This document shows, one piece after another, positions 63,385 to 64,000 of a stretch of DNA of 64,000 bases; the stretch's first letter is position 1, and the number at the start of each line of letters is the position of its first letter. Where the stretch lies: NCBI RefSeq assembly GCF_029846255.1, contig NZ_JARVWQ010000002.1, forward strand, positions 682,001 to 746,000, in the 5' to 3' direction. The notes under the pieces were generated by a model, which made no database searches, was not told where the DNA came from, and was given only the letters and a program-made list of their open reading frames with translations. Made by a program: the position numbers and the translations under genes. The DNA is from Amnibacterium sp. CER49. Lineage in GTDB: Bacteria > Actinomycetota > Actinomycetes > Actinomycetales > Microbacteriaceae.

Positions 63385-64000
63385 TCAGGCGCGCTGCGCG
63401 AAGGCGGAGGCGTAGAGGCAGACGGCGGCCGCCGTCGCGAGGTTCAGCGACTCGGCGTCGCCGTAGATCGGCACCGCGACGGTGCGGTCGGCGAGCGCCC
63501 GTGCCTCGGCGGAGAGCCCGTGCGCCTCGTTGCCGAGCAGCCAGGCGGTCGGCTCGGCGAGCGCGGCGCCGAGCGCGGGCAGCGGCTCACCCGCCATGTC
63601 GGCGGCGAGCACCGCGAGCCCGGCGGCGTGCACCGCGGCGACGGCGTCGGCGAGTGCCACCCCGGTGGTCACCCGGAGGTGGAACAGCGATCCCGTCGTC
63701 GCCCGCACGACCTTGGGGTTGTAGGGGTCCACCGACGAGCCGGTGAGGATCACGGCGTCGGCGCCCGCGGCGTCGGCTGCGCGGATGATCGTGCCGGCGT
63801 TCCCCGGGTCGCGGACCTCGTCGAGCACGGCGACGAGCCGGGTGCCGGGCTCGATCGCGTCCCGCAGCCGGACCGGCGCCTGGCGCGCGACCGCCACGAC
63901 CCCCTGCGGGGTCTGGGTGTCGGCCATCGCGGCGAGCGCGGGCTCGCTCGCGAGCACGACGTCGACGCCCGCCCGGTCGGCGGCGTCGGCGAGCGCGGCG
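63385..64000 (-). CDS. TrmH/SpoU family RNA 2'-O-ribose methyltransferase, 5' end beyond window
   Basis: Partial: about 205 C-terminal codons are present and the N-terminal part (substrate-binding domain) lies beyond base 64000. SPOUT knot motifs are seen: LDEVRDPGNAGTIIRAADAA (motif 1), WLLGNEAHGLSAEARALAD (motif 2) and VPIYGDAESLNLATAAAVCL (motif 3 with the Asn that binds SAM). The target is an rRNA or tRNA ribose. Its location upstream of pheST is conserved in actinobacteria. Name and target remain family-level only. Confidence 0.88.
   Translation of the reverse strand, partial: AALADAADRAGVDVVLASEPALAAMADTQTPQGVVAVARQAPVRLRDAIEPGTRLVAVLDEVRDPGNAGTIIRAADAAGADAVILTGSSVDPYNPKVVRATTGSLFHLRVTTGVALADAVAAVHAAGLAVLAADMAGEPLPALGAALAEPTAWLLGNEAHGLSAEARALADRTVAVPIYGDAESLNLATAAAVCLYASAFAQRA

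Overview
The window is a dense stretch of high-GC actinobacterial chromosome. Codon third positions are almost all G or C, genes overlap by 1-8 bases (ATGA/GTGA junctions), and GTG starts are common. Gene order (der-cmk-tyrA-rluB-scpB-scpA-parA-xerD-nudix-pyrG-recN-nadK-tlyA), an rrn operon without spacer tRNAs, and the boxA-like motif TTGAGAAC in the rrn leader and spacer point to Micrococcales, probably Microbacteriaceae. That assignment is inference; the genus cannot be fixed from the sequence alone.

Region 1 (1-12970) is accessory metabolism: a truncated secreted phosphoesterase lipoprotein, several NAD(P)-binding short-chain or NmrA-type proteins, an FAD monooxygenase, an aldo/keto reductase, thioredoxin, a peroxiredoxin-like protein, a GH13 alpha-glucosidase, two GNAT acetyltransferases, a DUF2786 protein and aspartate ammonia-lyase. 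Many junctions carry strong hairpins, several built around GGATCC.

Region 2 (13122-25504) looks like a CoA-dependent catabolic island: zinc alcohol dehydrogenase, SDR and MaoC hydratase, LLM flavin enzyme, thiolase, acyl-CoA dehydrogenase, TetR regulator, a broken hotdog thioesterase and an acyl-CoA ligase. An SDR, a DUF2231-Rieske fusion and an ArsR-MFS pair with an evident operator follow. The thioesterase keeps only its first ~37 residues. The rest is replaced by about 280 bases bracketed by two 24-nt palindromes sharing the arms GCGGAGGC/GCCTCCGC. This is the best candidate for something undescribed.

Region 3 (25642-42352, minus strand) is the conserved housekeeping block: ribosome assembly GTPase Der, CMP kinase, prephenate dehydrogenase, pseudouridine synthase, ScpAB and ParA, XerD, CTP synthase, RecN, NAD kinase, TlyA, a 43-aa linker protein, a HAD phosphatase, and a 686-aa protein whose N-terminal half is a 12-residue Arg/Asp/Gly repeat. 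That protein lies just beyond the rrn terminator.

Region 4 (42384-48096, minus strand) is a complete rrn operon, 16S-23S-5S, with leader, spacers, a 23S-bracketing processing stem and a T-tracted terminator.

Region 5 (48097-64000) holds tyrS with a DUF4184 membrane protein, a divergent SatD-like gene and membrane partner with paired operator-like repeats, a 3-methyladenine DNA glycosylase, the arginine operon (argC-J-B-D-X-F, argH) with an unknown gene X and no argR, then pheST and a truncated TrmH/SpoU rRNA methyltransferase. No tRNA genes, insertion sequences, CRISPR arrays or replication origins were seen.
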